A stretch of 64,000 bases of DNA, from the NCBI GenBank assembly GCA_004348925.1, contig RCMX01000006.1, forward strand, positions 553,443 to 617,442, given 5' to 3'. Shown piece after piece: positions 55,501 to 62,801 of this stretch. A program made the position numbers and the translations under genes. This DNA is from Actinomycetota bacterium. Lineage in GTDB: Bacteria > Actinomycetota > Coriobacteriia > Anaerosomatales > Anaerosomataceae. Under the pieces are notes generated by a model. It ran no database searches and was not told where the DNA came from. It worked only from the letters and a program-made list of their open reading frames with translations. Positions within the stretch are counted from its first letter, which is position 1; each line of letters starts with the position of its first letter.

Positions 55501-58500
55501 GGGTCGGTAAGCAGCAGGCGCGAAGCAAGCCGCTGGAAGACCACGGCCTCCTCGGGCGAGATGCCGAGGTCGCGCAGCTCGATCTGGCTGGTGGACCACG
55601 CGAGGTCGAGGGCGCGCTGGGCCGCGCGGATGTCGCGGTACCGCTCGGCGAGCGCGATGGCGCCCTCGCGCGTCTCGGCCACACCGGTGGTGAACGCAAG
55701 GTGCGCGGTCTCGCCCGGGCCGAGCTCGAGCGTCTGCCGGATCGAGCAGATGGGGTCGAGCACGGCGCCGACGGTGCCGGTCAGGCGACCATCGCCCCAT
55801 ATGGCGCGGGCATCGCCCGGCGTGTGCAACCTGCCGAGGAACGCCTCCCGACCGGTCTCGTGGCTCCAGTTGCACCGATCGTCCAGATCGCACGCCAGGA
55901 CGTGCATACCCCACGGACGGTCCTCGTGTGCCGAGCGCGGTCTGCGCGAGAACAGCAGCGCATTCAGATCATCGACCGCCTCGGTCTCCACGAACAGGTT
56001 GCTGAACGCTTTGTGGGCGTGGTCGGACTCGCCCTGCGCAAGCGTCACCTCGAAGTACGACGTGACCTCGAGGTGGAGCGTCGTCCGTCGCCGGTTGGTG
56101 ACGGTGATGCGTCGCACCTCCGCATCGTCTTCGGGTGAGACGACGACCTCGGTGTGTGCTTCGACGCCGTGGTCGATGCGGTGGTACTCGGCCTTGTCCG
56201 CCGAGAACGTGACGTGATACTCGTCCGGCTCGGCAAGCGATGGCTGATACGCCGCCGACCAGACCGTACCGCTCTCGACGTCCTTCAGGTAGAAGAACTG
56301 TCCCCAGCAGTCTCGCGTCACGTCTTCGCGGTAGCGCGTGACGGTGTAGTCGCGCCACCGGCTGTAGCCTCCGCCACCGTTGGTGACCATCACCGAGTAT
56401 GACCCGTTCGAAAGGAAGTGCGTGGCGGGCACCGGCGTGCCGGCGAGCGGGTACGAGCGGTGAACCGGGGCAGCGATCTCACGCACGGAGCGCACGAACC
56501 GCACCTCTTCGACATGCGGCTGCGCAAGCTGGGTGCGTCTCGGTACGCGCTCTTGCAGCAGCAGTTCGGAGGCGCGGATGACCGGGTCGGCATGGAACCG
56601 CTCCTGCATCCGGTCGTGCGTGAGCATGTTGCCGAGCGCTACAAGGCTCATGCCCTGGTGGTGCGCCATGTATGCCTTCACGATCGCGCGCTCTTTCCCT
56701 GCGGGCACGCGTCCCGGCGTGTAGTCGACGGCTTCGAAGTAACCGTAGCGTCCCTCGGCGCCCTGCACCGTCAGCCGCTCCAGGTTGTCGAGAGCGAGGC
56801 GAGGCGCGATCTGCAGCGCCAGCACGGTCGCATACGGTGCGACGACGATGTCGTCCGACAGCCCGCGCTTAAGGCCGAGGCCCGGCACGCCGAACGCCTG
56901 GTACTGGTACGTGAGATCGACGTCTTTCGCGTTGAACGCGCTTTCCGAGACGCCCCACGGCACACCACGCTGCTTGCCGTATTGCACCTGGCGCTTCACG
57001 ACGTTCTTGTACGTCTGGTCGAGCAGCGTGCCCGGCCAGTCGCGCATCACGAGCAGCGGCATGAGATACTCGAACATGCTTGCGCTCCAGGAGACGAGCG
57101 CCCGACCGCCCTCGGTCCTGGTGAGCGGCCTGCCGAGACGGAACCAGTGCTCCTGGGGCACATCGCCCTTCGCGATCGCGAGATAGCTCGCCAGGCGGCA
57201 TTCGCTAGCGAGCATGTCGTAGAAGGAGTTGTCGAGACGTCCCTCCGCGGTGTTGAAGCCGATGGAGAACACCATGCGACTCTCGTCGAAGAGCATCGCG
57301 AAGTCCGTGCGCTCCCACATCTCGCGCGCCATCTCTGTCGAGAGCCGCAACTCGGAGAGCAACTCCGAGGCGGTCGTGCGCCGGGCCCGGATCCCGTCCG
57401 CAAGCCTCGTCGCCCACGCTTCAGCGGCGTCATCCAATCCGCCGTTCTCGTCGAGGCACGCGAGCACGCCGCTCAAGCCCTCGGCAAGGCCGACAAGGCT
57501 CGGCGTGTGCCGCGTGATCGGTGCGATCGCCGCCGCGCGCTCACCCGACTCGAACGCTTCCGGGATACTGCCGAGCATGTGCGCCCAGGGCGCGTACTCG
57601 TCGATGTCCGAGAGGTGCTCATGCAGGCAGTCACGCACGGCTTCGATGGCAGCGCCGACGATCTCGAGCGAGGCGGGGGTGCCGCGTAGCGAAGCGGCGC
57701 GCGACGGCAGGCTTTCGGTGACAACGGCGAGGCCAGCCAGCAGCTGCCGCCATTCATGGAGATCCGAAGGGGGACGGTCGAGCCGGATCCGGCGCAGCAA
57801 CTCCTCGAGAGAGGTGCGAAGCTCGGTCACCATCCCGGCGGGGCCGATCGCGTCGCGCTGGCCGAGCAGCTCCTCGAGGGCCAACAGCACCGTATCGGCA
57901 AGGCCGTCGAGCACCTGCGCGTCGACGAGCGGCCTCTCGGCGATCTCGGTCAACCCGACTCGCAGCACCACGAGGTGCCCGGCCAGATTGCCGCTGTCCA
58001 CCGTGGAGACGTAGTTCGGCCGAAGCGGCTGCAGCGTCGTCGTGTCGTACCAGTTGTAGTAGTGCCCGCGATAGCGCTCCATCCCGGCCATCGTCGTCAG
58101 CGTCTGCATCGTGCGGTTCACAAGGCCGCGCACGCTCACGTATCCCAGGTCGTACGCCGAGAGCGCCGAGATGAGCTGAAGCCCGATGTTGGTGGGGGAG
58201 GTCCGGTGCGCGACCACGCCCTTCGGGTCTTCCTGGAAGTTGTCCGGGGCGAGCCAGTGGTCCTCGGCGGTCACGAACGTCTCGAAGAATCGCCACGTCT
58301 TGCGAGCCACACGGCGCATGGCGATGACGTCTGCCGACGTGAGGACAGGAGGCTCGTGCGGCGTGGGCATACTCACGCGCCACGCGATGAGCGGCGCTGC
58401 TGCCCACAGCAGCACAAGCGGCGCTGCGGAGACGAGCGACACGGGATCGAGCACTGCAGCCGGGAGCACGATCGCGGCAAGTGCTGCCTCGCCCGTCCAC

Positions 58501-61334
58501 ATCCGCCGCAGGAAGCCGGCGGAGGTCGAGCCCAGGCGGCGCTCGGTCTCGGCCGCGGTCTCCCACTCAAGCATGTTCCTGTGGGAGAGCGTCATCCGCC
58601 ACACAGCGCGGACGATCGCATCGAGCATGATGACCGCCTGGTGCGGAAGCACCGCGAGGTTGAGCAGCGCACGGGCCGAGTCACGCCAGAAGTCGCTTAC
58701 GATCGAGTGCGTGTCACCGCGCACATCGGCGCCGCGCGGGCGGAAGAGCAGCGAATCCGCGATGCTGAAGTACACCGGGAAGAAGACGATCGCCAGCACC
58801 GCGGCCAGCCACACCCAATCGCGGCCCGGGAGCGCGACCCAACCGACGCCCGCGAAGAGCATCATCGTCGGTGCGAGCAGACTCCGCCGCAGGTTGTCGA
58901 TGATCTTCCACCGGTGCAACGCCGAGAGGGGATTGCGCTCCCGGCCGTTCGCGGTCGGCACCGTCAGGCCAAGCCACGGCAGGGTCTGCCAGTCGCCGCG
59001 CACCCAGCGGTGGAGGCGCGCCACGTGACTGACGTAGCTCGCGGGCTGGTCGTCCAGAACCTCGATGTCGCTCGCAAGCGCTGTTCGCAGGAAGCTACCT
59101 TCAAGCAAGTCGTGGCTGAGCAGCGTGTTCTCGGGGAAGCGGTCCTCGAGCACGGCATTCATAACGTCGACCTCGAAGATGCCCTTGCCGGTGAACGAAC
59201 CCTCGCCGAAGACGTCCTGGTACGTATCCGAGACGGCACCGGCGTACGGGTCGACACCCGTCACTCCCGAGTAGAGCCAGGCGAAGGGCGAGCGCTCGGC
59301 GCCTTCGAGCGACATGCCCACTCTCGGCTGTACGAGCCCGTAGCCGCGCATGACTTTGCGGCGCGCATCATCGAGTTGCGCGCGATTGAGCGGGTGAGCG
59401 ATCGTGGAGATCAGCTTGCGCGCGCCATCCCTCGGCAGGACGGTGTCAGCGTCGAGCGTGATCACGAAGGTGATGGTCGGCAGCACCGACTCGTCGCCAT
59501 CGGTGACCGAGAAGCTCGTGTCGGACGCGCCGCGAAGCAGTTGCGTGAACTCGTGCAGCGCGCCACGCTTCCGCTCCCAGCCCATCCAGACGCCGTCCGC
59601 TTCGTTGAAGCGCCGACCGCGGACGAAGAGGTGGAACGGGTGCGAACCGTTCTCGCCGTACGTCTCGTTGAGCGTTTCGATGCCGTGGCGGGCTGCCTCG
59701 ATGATGGCCGCATCACCGGGCAGGTGCTCCTCGGCAGCGCCCTTGAGATCGCCGAGCAACCCGAAATGCACGTTCTCGTCCCGGTTCGCAAGGTACGCGA
59801 GCTCGAGGTTGTCGATGATGGCCTGCGTACCACCCGGCGAGGTGAGGAGCGCGGGGATGACCACCATCGTTCTGTGCGCGTAGGCAACCGGCTTCAGGTA
59901 GTCGAGCTTCGGGAGCGTCCGTGCCGGCCACACCGTCGAAGCGATGCGATTGACGACGTTCACCGAGAGATCCGAAAGCGGGATGATCGACAACAAGACG
60001 AGCGCGATCGTCCAACCGGGGCCCACACCACGCCCGATGACGTAGGCGGCCATCCCGGTCACAAGCAGCCAGGTGAACGATCCCAGCAGCCCCCAGAAGA
60101 TGACGCCTTTGCTGGCGAGCGGTCCACGGTAGGCGAGCTCGCGCAGGCGCGGGCGGTAGTCGAGACTTCGCTCGAGCGCATAGCGACCGCGACTGATGAG
60201 GTAGTAGCCGACGTGTCCGCCCACGGGGTCGGCGGCGTCTTTCCGCAGCGCTTCAAGCGCATGGCCGAGAACCGCCTCGGCGACCTCGATCTCCGCATGC
60301 GGGCACCGTGAGGCTATCTCCTCCACGGCGTGCCGGTAGCGGTCACGTGACACGAAATCCATCCGCGGGTACACGCCCGAGGGGTCTTCCCGGAGGACGT
60401 GCTCAGTGAGCGAACAGTCCTCGAAGAAATCCCGCCACTCGAGCGCGCCGAGGAAACGGATGCTTGTGATCGCGTTTGCGACGGAGACCTGGTCGGCCGC
60501 CTGGGCCTGGTGCTCCGCAAGCGTCAGCTGCTCGAAGGTGTCGGTCCTGCGGGCGATCGCCGCTTCGAGCCAGGCGACCGCCGGCTCGACCGAGGGGTCC
60601 TGGTCCTGCAGTCGTCCCGACAACCTGATCAGGAACGTGGGATTCGCGCTCGACTTCGCGCGCGCCATCGAGTCGACGATAGCGCTGACGTCACCGTCGG
60701 CCTTCTGCGCGGCCTCAAGGATACGATTTGCCCAGGCGTCTGCCTCCACACTCGCCTCATGTGACGAAAGGACGCGCAGCGCCAGCCGACGCAGGTTCTC
60801 GACCAGGCATACCCTGAGCATGATCGGGACGGCCCAGACTTCGCCGATAGTGAGCGGTGAGACGTCCTGGAACGCCATGATGAACCGCTCGAGATGTTCC
60901 CGATCGAGCCGGGCGTCTGTGGCGGCCACGAGCAGTGCGACGGCTTCGAACACCCGGGGATAGTCCTTGTACTCACCGTTGAGCAGCCGGGGCAGCTCGG
61001 CGCCGTAGTCGCCGGGAAGATCGTCCCTGACGGTGTGGATCTGCTCCTCTATGAGGTAGAAGTTGTCGAGCAGCCACTCCGCGGACACCGAGACAGGAGT
61101 CTGGTCGCGCACCGCGAGGGCAAGGCTCGTGTAGACGCGGCCAAGCGACTCCTCGGCTCGCTCGACCATGGGCAGCAGCGGCGTCGCCCGCAGCGTCTCC
61201 GCCGACGTCCACGGTTGGGCCCCCGCCAGCTCGCGGGCAGCGTCAGCGAGTCGCTCGGTGCTCAGCAGCTCTGCGCGAAGAGGATCGTCGCCGGAGGGAA
61301 TAGTCCAGCGTTGAGGCGAGTCAGCCTGTGCCAT
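52584..61334 (-). CDS. giant NdvB-like cyclic beta-1,2-glucan synthase
   Basis: About 2,916 residues, one of the largest genes of the region. In order: an N-terminal helical region; membrane helices at about 413-470; a GT84-like glycosyltransferase domain with ITLDADTVLPRDGA (about 500-760); two more membrane clusters (about 828-865 and 948-983); and a glucoamylase-like domain around residues 1415-1505 (FEYLMPLLVMRDWPGTLL, ESAFNAKDVDLTYQYQ). Two carbohydrate-binding supersandwich regions follow, and a GH94-type domain near residue 2590 has GGGDWNDGMN. NdvB makes cyclic beta-1,2-glucan from UDP-glucose and trims it by phosphorolysis. No separate exporter (NdvA) is visible. Start ATG 61334 is uncertain. 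Confidence 0.9.
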   Translation of the reverse strand: MAQADSPQRWTIPSGDDPLRAELLSTERLADAARELAGAQPWTSAETLRATPLLPMVERAEESLGRVYTSLALAVRDQTPVSVSAEWLLDNFYLIEEQIHTVRDDLPGDYGAELPRLLNGEYKDYPRVFEAVALLVAATDARLDREHLERFIMAFQDVSPLTIGEVWAVPIMLRVCLVENLRRLALRVLSSHEASVEADAWANRILEAAQKADGDVSAIVDSMARAKSSANPTFLIRLSGRLQDQDPSVEPAVAWLEAAIARRTDTFEQLTLAEHQAQAADQVSVANAITSIRFLGALEWRDFFEDCSLTEHVLREDPSGVYPRMDFVSRDRYRHAVEEIASRCPHAEIEVAEAVLGHALEALRKDAADPVGGHVGYYLISRGRYALERSLDYRPRLRELAYRGPLASKGVIFWGLLGSFTWLLVTGMAAYVIGRGVGPGWTIALVLLSIIPLSDLSVNVVNRIASTVWPARTLPKLDYLKPVAYAHRTMVVIPALLTSPGGTQAIIDNLELAYLANRDENVHFGLLGDLKGAAEEHLPGDAAIIEAARHGIETLNETYGENGSHPFHLFVRGRRFNEADGVWMGWERKRGALHEFTQLLRGASDTSFSVTDGDESVLPTITFVITLDADTVLPRDGARKLISTIAHPLNRAQLDDARRKVMRGYGLVQPRVGMSLEGAERSPFAWLYSGVTGVDPYAGAVSDTYQDVFGEGSFTGKGIFEVDVMNAVLEDRFPENTLLSHDLLEGSFLRTALASDIEVLDDQPASYVSHVARLHRWVRGDWQTLPWLGLTVPTANGRERNPLSALHRWKIIDNLRRSLLAPTMMLFAGVGWVALPGRDWVWLAAVLAIVFFPVYFSIADSLLFRPRGADVRGDTHSIVSDFWRDSARALLNLAVLPHQAVIMLDAIVRAVWRMTLSHRNMLEWETAAETERRLGSTSAGFLRRMWTGEAALAAIVLPAAVLDPVSLVSAAPLVLLWAAAPLIAWRVSMPTPHEPPVLTSADVIAMRRVARKTWRFFETFVTAEDHWLAPDNFQEDPKGVVAHRTSPTNIGLQLISALSAYDLGYVSVRGLVNRTMQTLTTMAGMERYRGHYYNWYDTTTLQPLRPNYVSTVDSGNLAGHLVVLRVGLTEIAERPLVDAQVLDGLADTVLLALEELLGQRDAIGPAGMVTELRTSLEELLRRIRLDRPPSDLHEWRQLLAGLAVVTESLPSRAASLRGTPASLEIVGAAIEAVRDCLHEHLSDIDEYAPWAHMLGSIPEAFESGERAAAIAPITRHTPSLVGLAEGLSGVLACLDENGGLDDAAEAWATRLADGIRARRTTASELLSELRLSTEMAREMWERTDFAMLFDESRMVFSIGFNTAEGRLDNSFYDMLASECRLASYLAIAKGDVPQEHWFRLGRPLTRTEGGRALVSWSASMFEYLMPLLVMRDWPGTLLDQTYKNVVKRQVQYGKQRGVPWGVSESAFNAKDVDLTYQYQAFGVPGLGLKRGLSDDIVVAPYATVLALQIAPRLALDNLERLTVQGAEGRYGYFEAVDYTPGRVPAGKERAIVKAYMAHHQGMSLVALGNMLTHDRMQERFHADPVIRASELLLQERVPRRTQLAQPHVEEVRFVRSVREIAAPVHRSYPLAGTPVPATHFLSNGSYSVMVTNGGGGYSRWRDYTVTRYREDVTRDCWGQFFYLKDVESGTVWSAAYQPSLAEPDEYHVTFSADKAEYHRIDHGVEAHTEVVVSPEDDAEVRRITVTNRRRTTLHLEVTSYFEVTLAQGESDHAHKAFSNLFVETEAVDDLNALLFSRRPRSAHEDRPWGMHVLACDLDDRCNWSHETGREAFLGRLHTPGDARAIWGDGRLTGTVGAVLDPICSIRQTLELGPGETAHLAFTTGVAETREGAIALAERYRDIRAAQRALDLAWSTSQIELRDLGISPEEAVVFQRLASRLLLTDPRSRLKVLTKVENRLPISGLWSIGISGDYPILLVKIERLEETPLVRQAMLAHQYWRSKGFECDLVILNTKPSAYASELDGRLRMLLRTGHALQLHDRPGGVHLRVADQVPGDVRNLLDSVARAVLTGDGGPIGLHLNLRAIHEVEPDMLVPVAPVRGEPDPPFVRPTLVHDNGFGGFDPETDEYVIVLQGGDATPAPWVNVVANPGFGALISEAGIGCTWAENSHENRITTWNNDPVSDGTGEAFYIRDEESGKFWSPTLLPIRDEAPHVIRHGRGYTRFEHTCHGVRHEIDWFVAAEDPVRIVKVTLTNVSGRRRSLSVTHFVEWALGDSRSKAQQQVVTWWDDATRALMAHNYFNADFPGRPAFLACDCALDSFTASRTEFLGRNGDPRDPAAMHRRTLGGATGRFLDNCGALMRKLVLEPDESVAVTYFLGQTETVDDAHALIERLRRPGAVEAELAEVRERWSRTLGAVEATTPDPELDRMVNGAALYEALACRFWGRTATYQSSGAFGFRDQLQDCLALLYSRPDLVREHIIEAARHQFPEGDVLHWWQPISGRGVRTRFADDRLWLPFVTAEYISATGDTSVLDVEVPYLEGPPVPDDREDLYLQVQPSLQLGSVYEHCRAAIEVSMATGTHDLPLMGGGDWNDGMNRVGIGGAGESVWMAWFLDVVLRSFAPLAEKRGDVAAAAGMREHAAALIAAVEREAWDGAWYRRAFFDDGTPLGTSAADECRIDAIAQAWAMISGSGSATRAQRALQSVEEKLVRWDDGLVALLTPPFDHMRHDPGYIKGYVPGVRENGGQYTHAAIWVALAYALMGDGDEAVALLDLINPVNHALDRTAAERYRVEPYVIAADVYAVEPYVGRGGWTWYTGSASWYYRVAVQNILGLYLEAEHGQRYLRLDPCVPKAWTSWAVTFRDGDATYEIAFDNPRGVNRGVKSVTVDGVARDDLRVPLGAESGTYAVHVDMLGG

Positions 61335-61453
61335 GTCCACGCTCTCAGTTCGACGTCCGGCCCCCGCCTGGCGCGTCGCAGCGGGTGGGGCCCCCAAAGA
61401 ACCATTGTGCCACGAAACCGCAGAGCCGAAGCCCTCTTCTCACGGCACGAACC

Positions 61454-61482
61454 TTGCTGGATGATACCTATCAGGGTATATC
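61454..61482 (+). promoter_or_regulatory. promoter of the selenoprotein gene
   Basis: TTGCTG (61454-61459) and TATATC (61477-61482), spacing 17, lie 22 bases upstream of the GTG start. A small ATACC/GGTAT inverted repeat overlaps the spacer and -10. Confidence 0.6.
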
Positions 61483-61503
61483 TGCACCTTCGAGGAGGTA
61501 CAT

Positions 61504-62238
61504 GTGCGACTCATGAATCGAGGCCGACCCCGCGGTCTGCGCATCATCGGCGCGCTCATTGCGCTCGTCGCTATCGTGGCCGTGCTTGGCCTGACCGGTT
61601 GCAGTGGCGGGCTTCCCGCTGCCGGCAACGTGCAGAACAAGGCCGCCAGGACCCTGCAAGACAAAGGCGTCCGAATCATCGACGTGCGTACCGCGACGGA
61701 GTTCGAAGCCGGGCATATTCCGGATGCCGAGAACGTCCCGCTCGATCAGCTGAGTGCGGCAATGGGCTCGTGGGACAAGACCGAGCCGATTCTCGTCTAC
61801 TGCGCTACAGGTTCGCGGTCGGCGGAAGCGATGCAGGTGCTCGTCTCGGCGGGATTCACCACCGTGTACAACCTGCAGAACGGTATCGTCGCCTGGGACG
61901 GCGATGTAACGGCGGGTCCGGGTGGGACCGTCGCTGGTTCGCTTGCGCCGTCGGCAAGCGGCCTGCCGGTGCTCTACGAGTTCTACACCGATTGGTGACC
62001 CGCGTGCCAGAAGATGAAGCCCGTGGTCGACGGGCTCAAGAAGGAGTACGAGGGCAAGGTCGAATTCAAGCTTTACAACGTCGAGAAGGATGCCGAGGGC
62101 GCGGCTCTCGCCAACAAGCTTGGCGCACAGTTCGTTCCGACGTTTGAGTTCGTGAACGCTGACGGCAGCATCAACAAGGAGATCGTGGGCGAGGTCAGCG
62201 AGGCGCAGTTGCGCCAGCAGCTGGACGCTCTTAAGTAG
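61504..62238 (+). CDS. rhodanese-thioredoxin selenolipoprotein (UGA read as selenocysteine)
   Basis: 244 residues if the in-frame TGA at 61996-61998 is read as selenocysteine 165. An N-terminal lipoprotein signal (LVAIVAVLGLTGC, lipid Cys33) is followed by a rhodanese domain (about 45-145) with active-site loop YCATGSRS. A thioredoxin-fold domain (about 155-244) starts YEFYTDW, then Sec165-Pro-Ala-Cys168 and QKMKPVVDGLKKEYEGK. Sec165 takes the place of the first cysteine of the CxxC motif, giving UxxC. The frame continues after the TGA without any shift for 80 codons with clear thioredoxin similarity (VPTFEFVNADG). GTG 61504 has GAGGAGG upstream. The product would sit on the outer face of the cytoplasmic membrane, where it could reduce disulfides or handle sulfane sulfur. 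Confidence 0.9.
62018..62036 (+). promoter_or_regulatory. bacterial SECIS hairpin
   Basis: AGCCCGT (62018-62024) and ACGGGCT (62030-62036) form a 7-bp perfect stem with the apical loop GGTCG. The loop starts 27 bases after the last base of the TGA, inside the usual window. Its GGU resembles the GGUCU loop of E. coli fdhF mRNA that SelB recognises. Confidence 0.82.
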
Positions 62239-62263
62239 CACGCTTCGTACATGAGCTATGCCG

Positions 62264-62293
62264 CCGCCGGTGAGAGCATCTTCTCATCGGCGG
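62264..62293 (+). terminator. hairpin after the selenoprotein gene
   Basis: CCGCCGGTGAGA (62264-62275) pairs with TCTCATCGGCGG (62282-62293) with one G-U pair and a six-base loop, 25 bases after the stop. No T-tract. Confidence 0.6.
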
Positions 62294-62683
62294 TCGTGTC
62301 GGTGTGAGCGGGGCGCAACACAGGGGTATACCAGAGTAGTGAGGAGATGCATCCCATCTCCAGCAACCGATGTATGCATCGGAGGTGACGCCGGTCTGAG
62401 AGCGACAGAACCCCAGTTTCAGCCGGGGTGGCAGAGGAAGATTCCCGCTTAGCTGTTGTATAGGTTCAGTTCGTGATCGTGTCAGGCCGTCGGGAGACGG
62501 TACCTCGTAAGTCAACTGTACGTATTCGAAGGGGCACGGCCGAACGGGACATCGGGCATAAGCCTCTGGAATTTCCGGGAGTGCGGCCGAGGGGGACCAC
62601 TCACTTGGCCAAGTATCTCCCTAGGATGGCCCTGTGGAGGGGCGACTCGGGCGGTGCGAAGGCCTCCCCGGCTACCGAGACAC

Positions 62684-62715
62684 ACAAGGGCGGATGCACG
62701 TGCATCTGCCCTTGT
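62684..62715. repeat. 32-bp near-perfect palindrome
   Basis: ACAAGGGCGGATGCAC and GTGCATCTGCCCTTGT are complementary over 16 bases with one G-U pair and no spacer. In RNA it is a very stable hairpin (attenuator-like, no T-tract); in DNA it could be a protein-binding site. Confidence 0.85.
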
Positions 62716-62786
62716 TGCGGTAATATCTGCGCGTGCGCGAGCGTTGCGCAGGAGGCATACTAGAGTCAGCTTCCGGCAAGGAGGGT

Positions 62787-62800
62787 GGCACGCGGGTGCC
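62787..62800 (+). promoter_or_regulatory. hairpin between Shine-Dalgarno and start codon of the sensor gene
   Basis: GGCAC and GTGCC pair around a GCGG loop. AAGGAGG (62779-62785) lies 16 bases before ATG 62802; folding of this hairpin would bring it to normal spacing. The alternative is the GTG at 62796. Confidence 0.35.
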
Positions 62801-62801
62801 C

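Larger units (their letters stand above)
62300..62801 (+). other. untranslated region rich in hairpins, candidate structured RNA
   Basis: No convincing gene. A run of stem-loops lies at 62343-62361 (GGAGATG/CATCTCC), 62367-62382 (CCGATG/CATCGG around TATG), 62410-62429 (ACCCC/GGGGT) and 62487-62500 (CCGTC/GACGG), followed by the long palindrome at 62684-62715. The AGCAACC-stem-GGTGACGC and AGCCGGGGTGGC stretches recall GEMM (c-di-GMP) riboswitch motifs, but the central AAAGCC is missing. I therefore do not assign a class. It leads into a sensor gene. Confidence 0.4.

Noticed and set aside
57756-60311. An 851-codon plus-strand frame inside the glucan-synthase-like gene
   Set aside because: It is a shadow of the real minus-strand gene; the composition (Arg, His, Gln, Ala) is that of a complementary frame.
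61504-61998. Reading the rhodanese lipoprotein as a complete gene ending at TGA 61996
   Set aside because: The stop is exactly at the redox-active position of a thioredoxin fold that continues in frame, with a SECIS hairpin; selenocysteine is the better explanation.
62343-62429. A confident GEMM (c-di-GMP-I) riboswitch call
   Set aside because: Flanking motifs are suggestive but the conserved AAAGCC tetraloop-receptor segment is absent; left as a candidate structure only.
62241-62460. tRNA-Sec (selC) near the selenoprotein gene
   Set aside because: The GGAAGAT string at about 62436 has no matching acceptor arm or UCA anticodon loop, so no selC was called.
62473-62763. A 96-codon frame with a Cys-rich end in the hairpin-rich leader
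   Set aside because: It runs across the palindrome at 62684-62715, which creates the Cys-rich stretch; it has no ribosome-binding site and no similarity I recognise.
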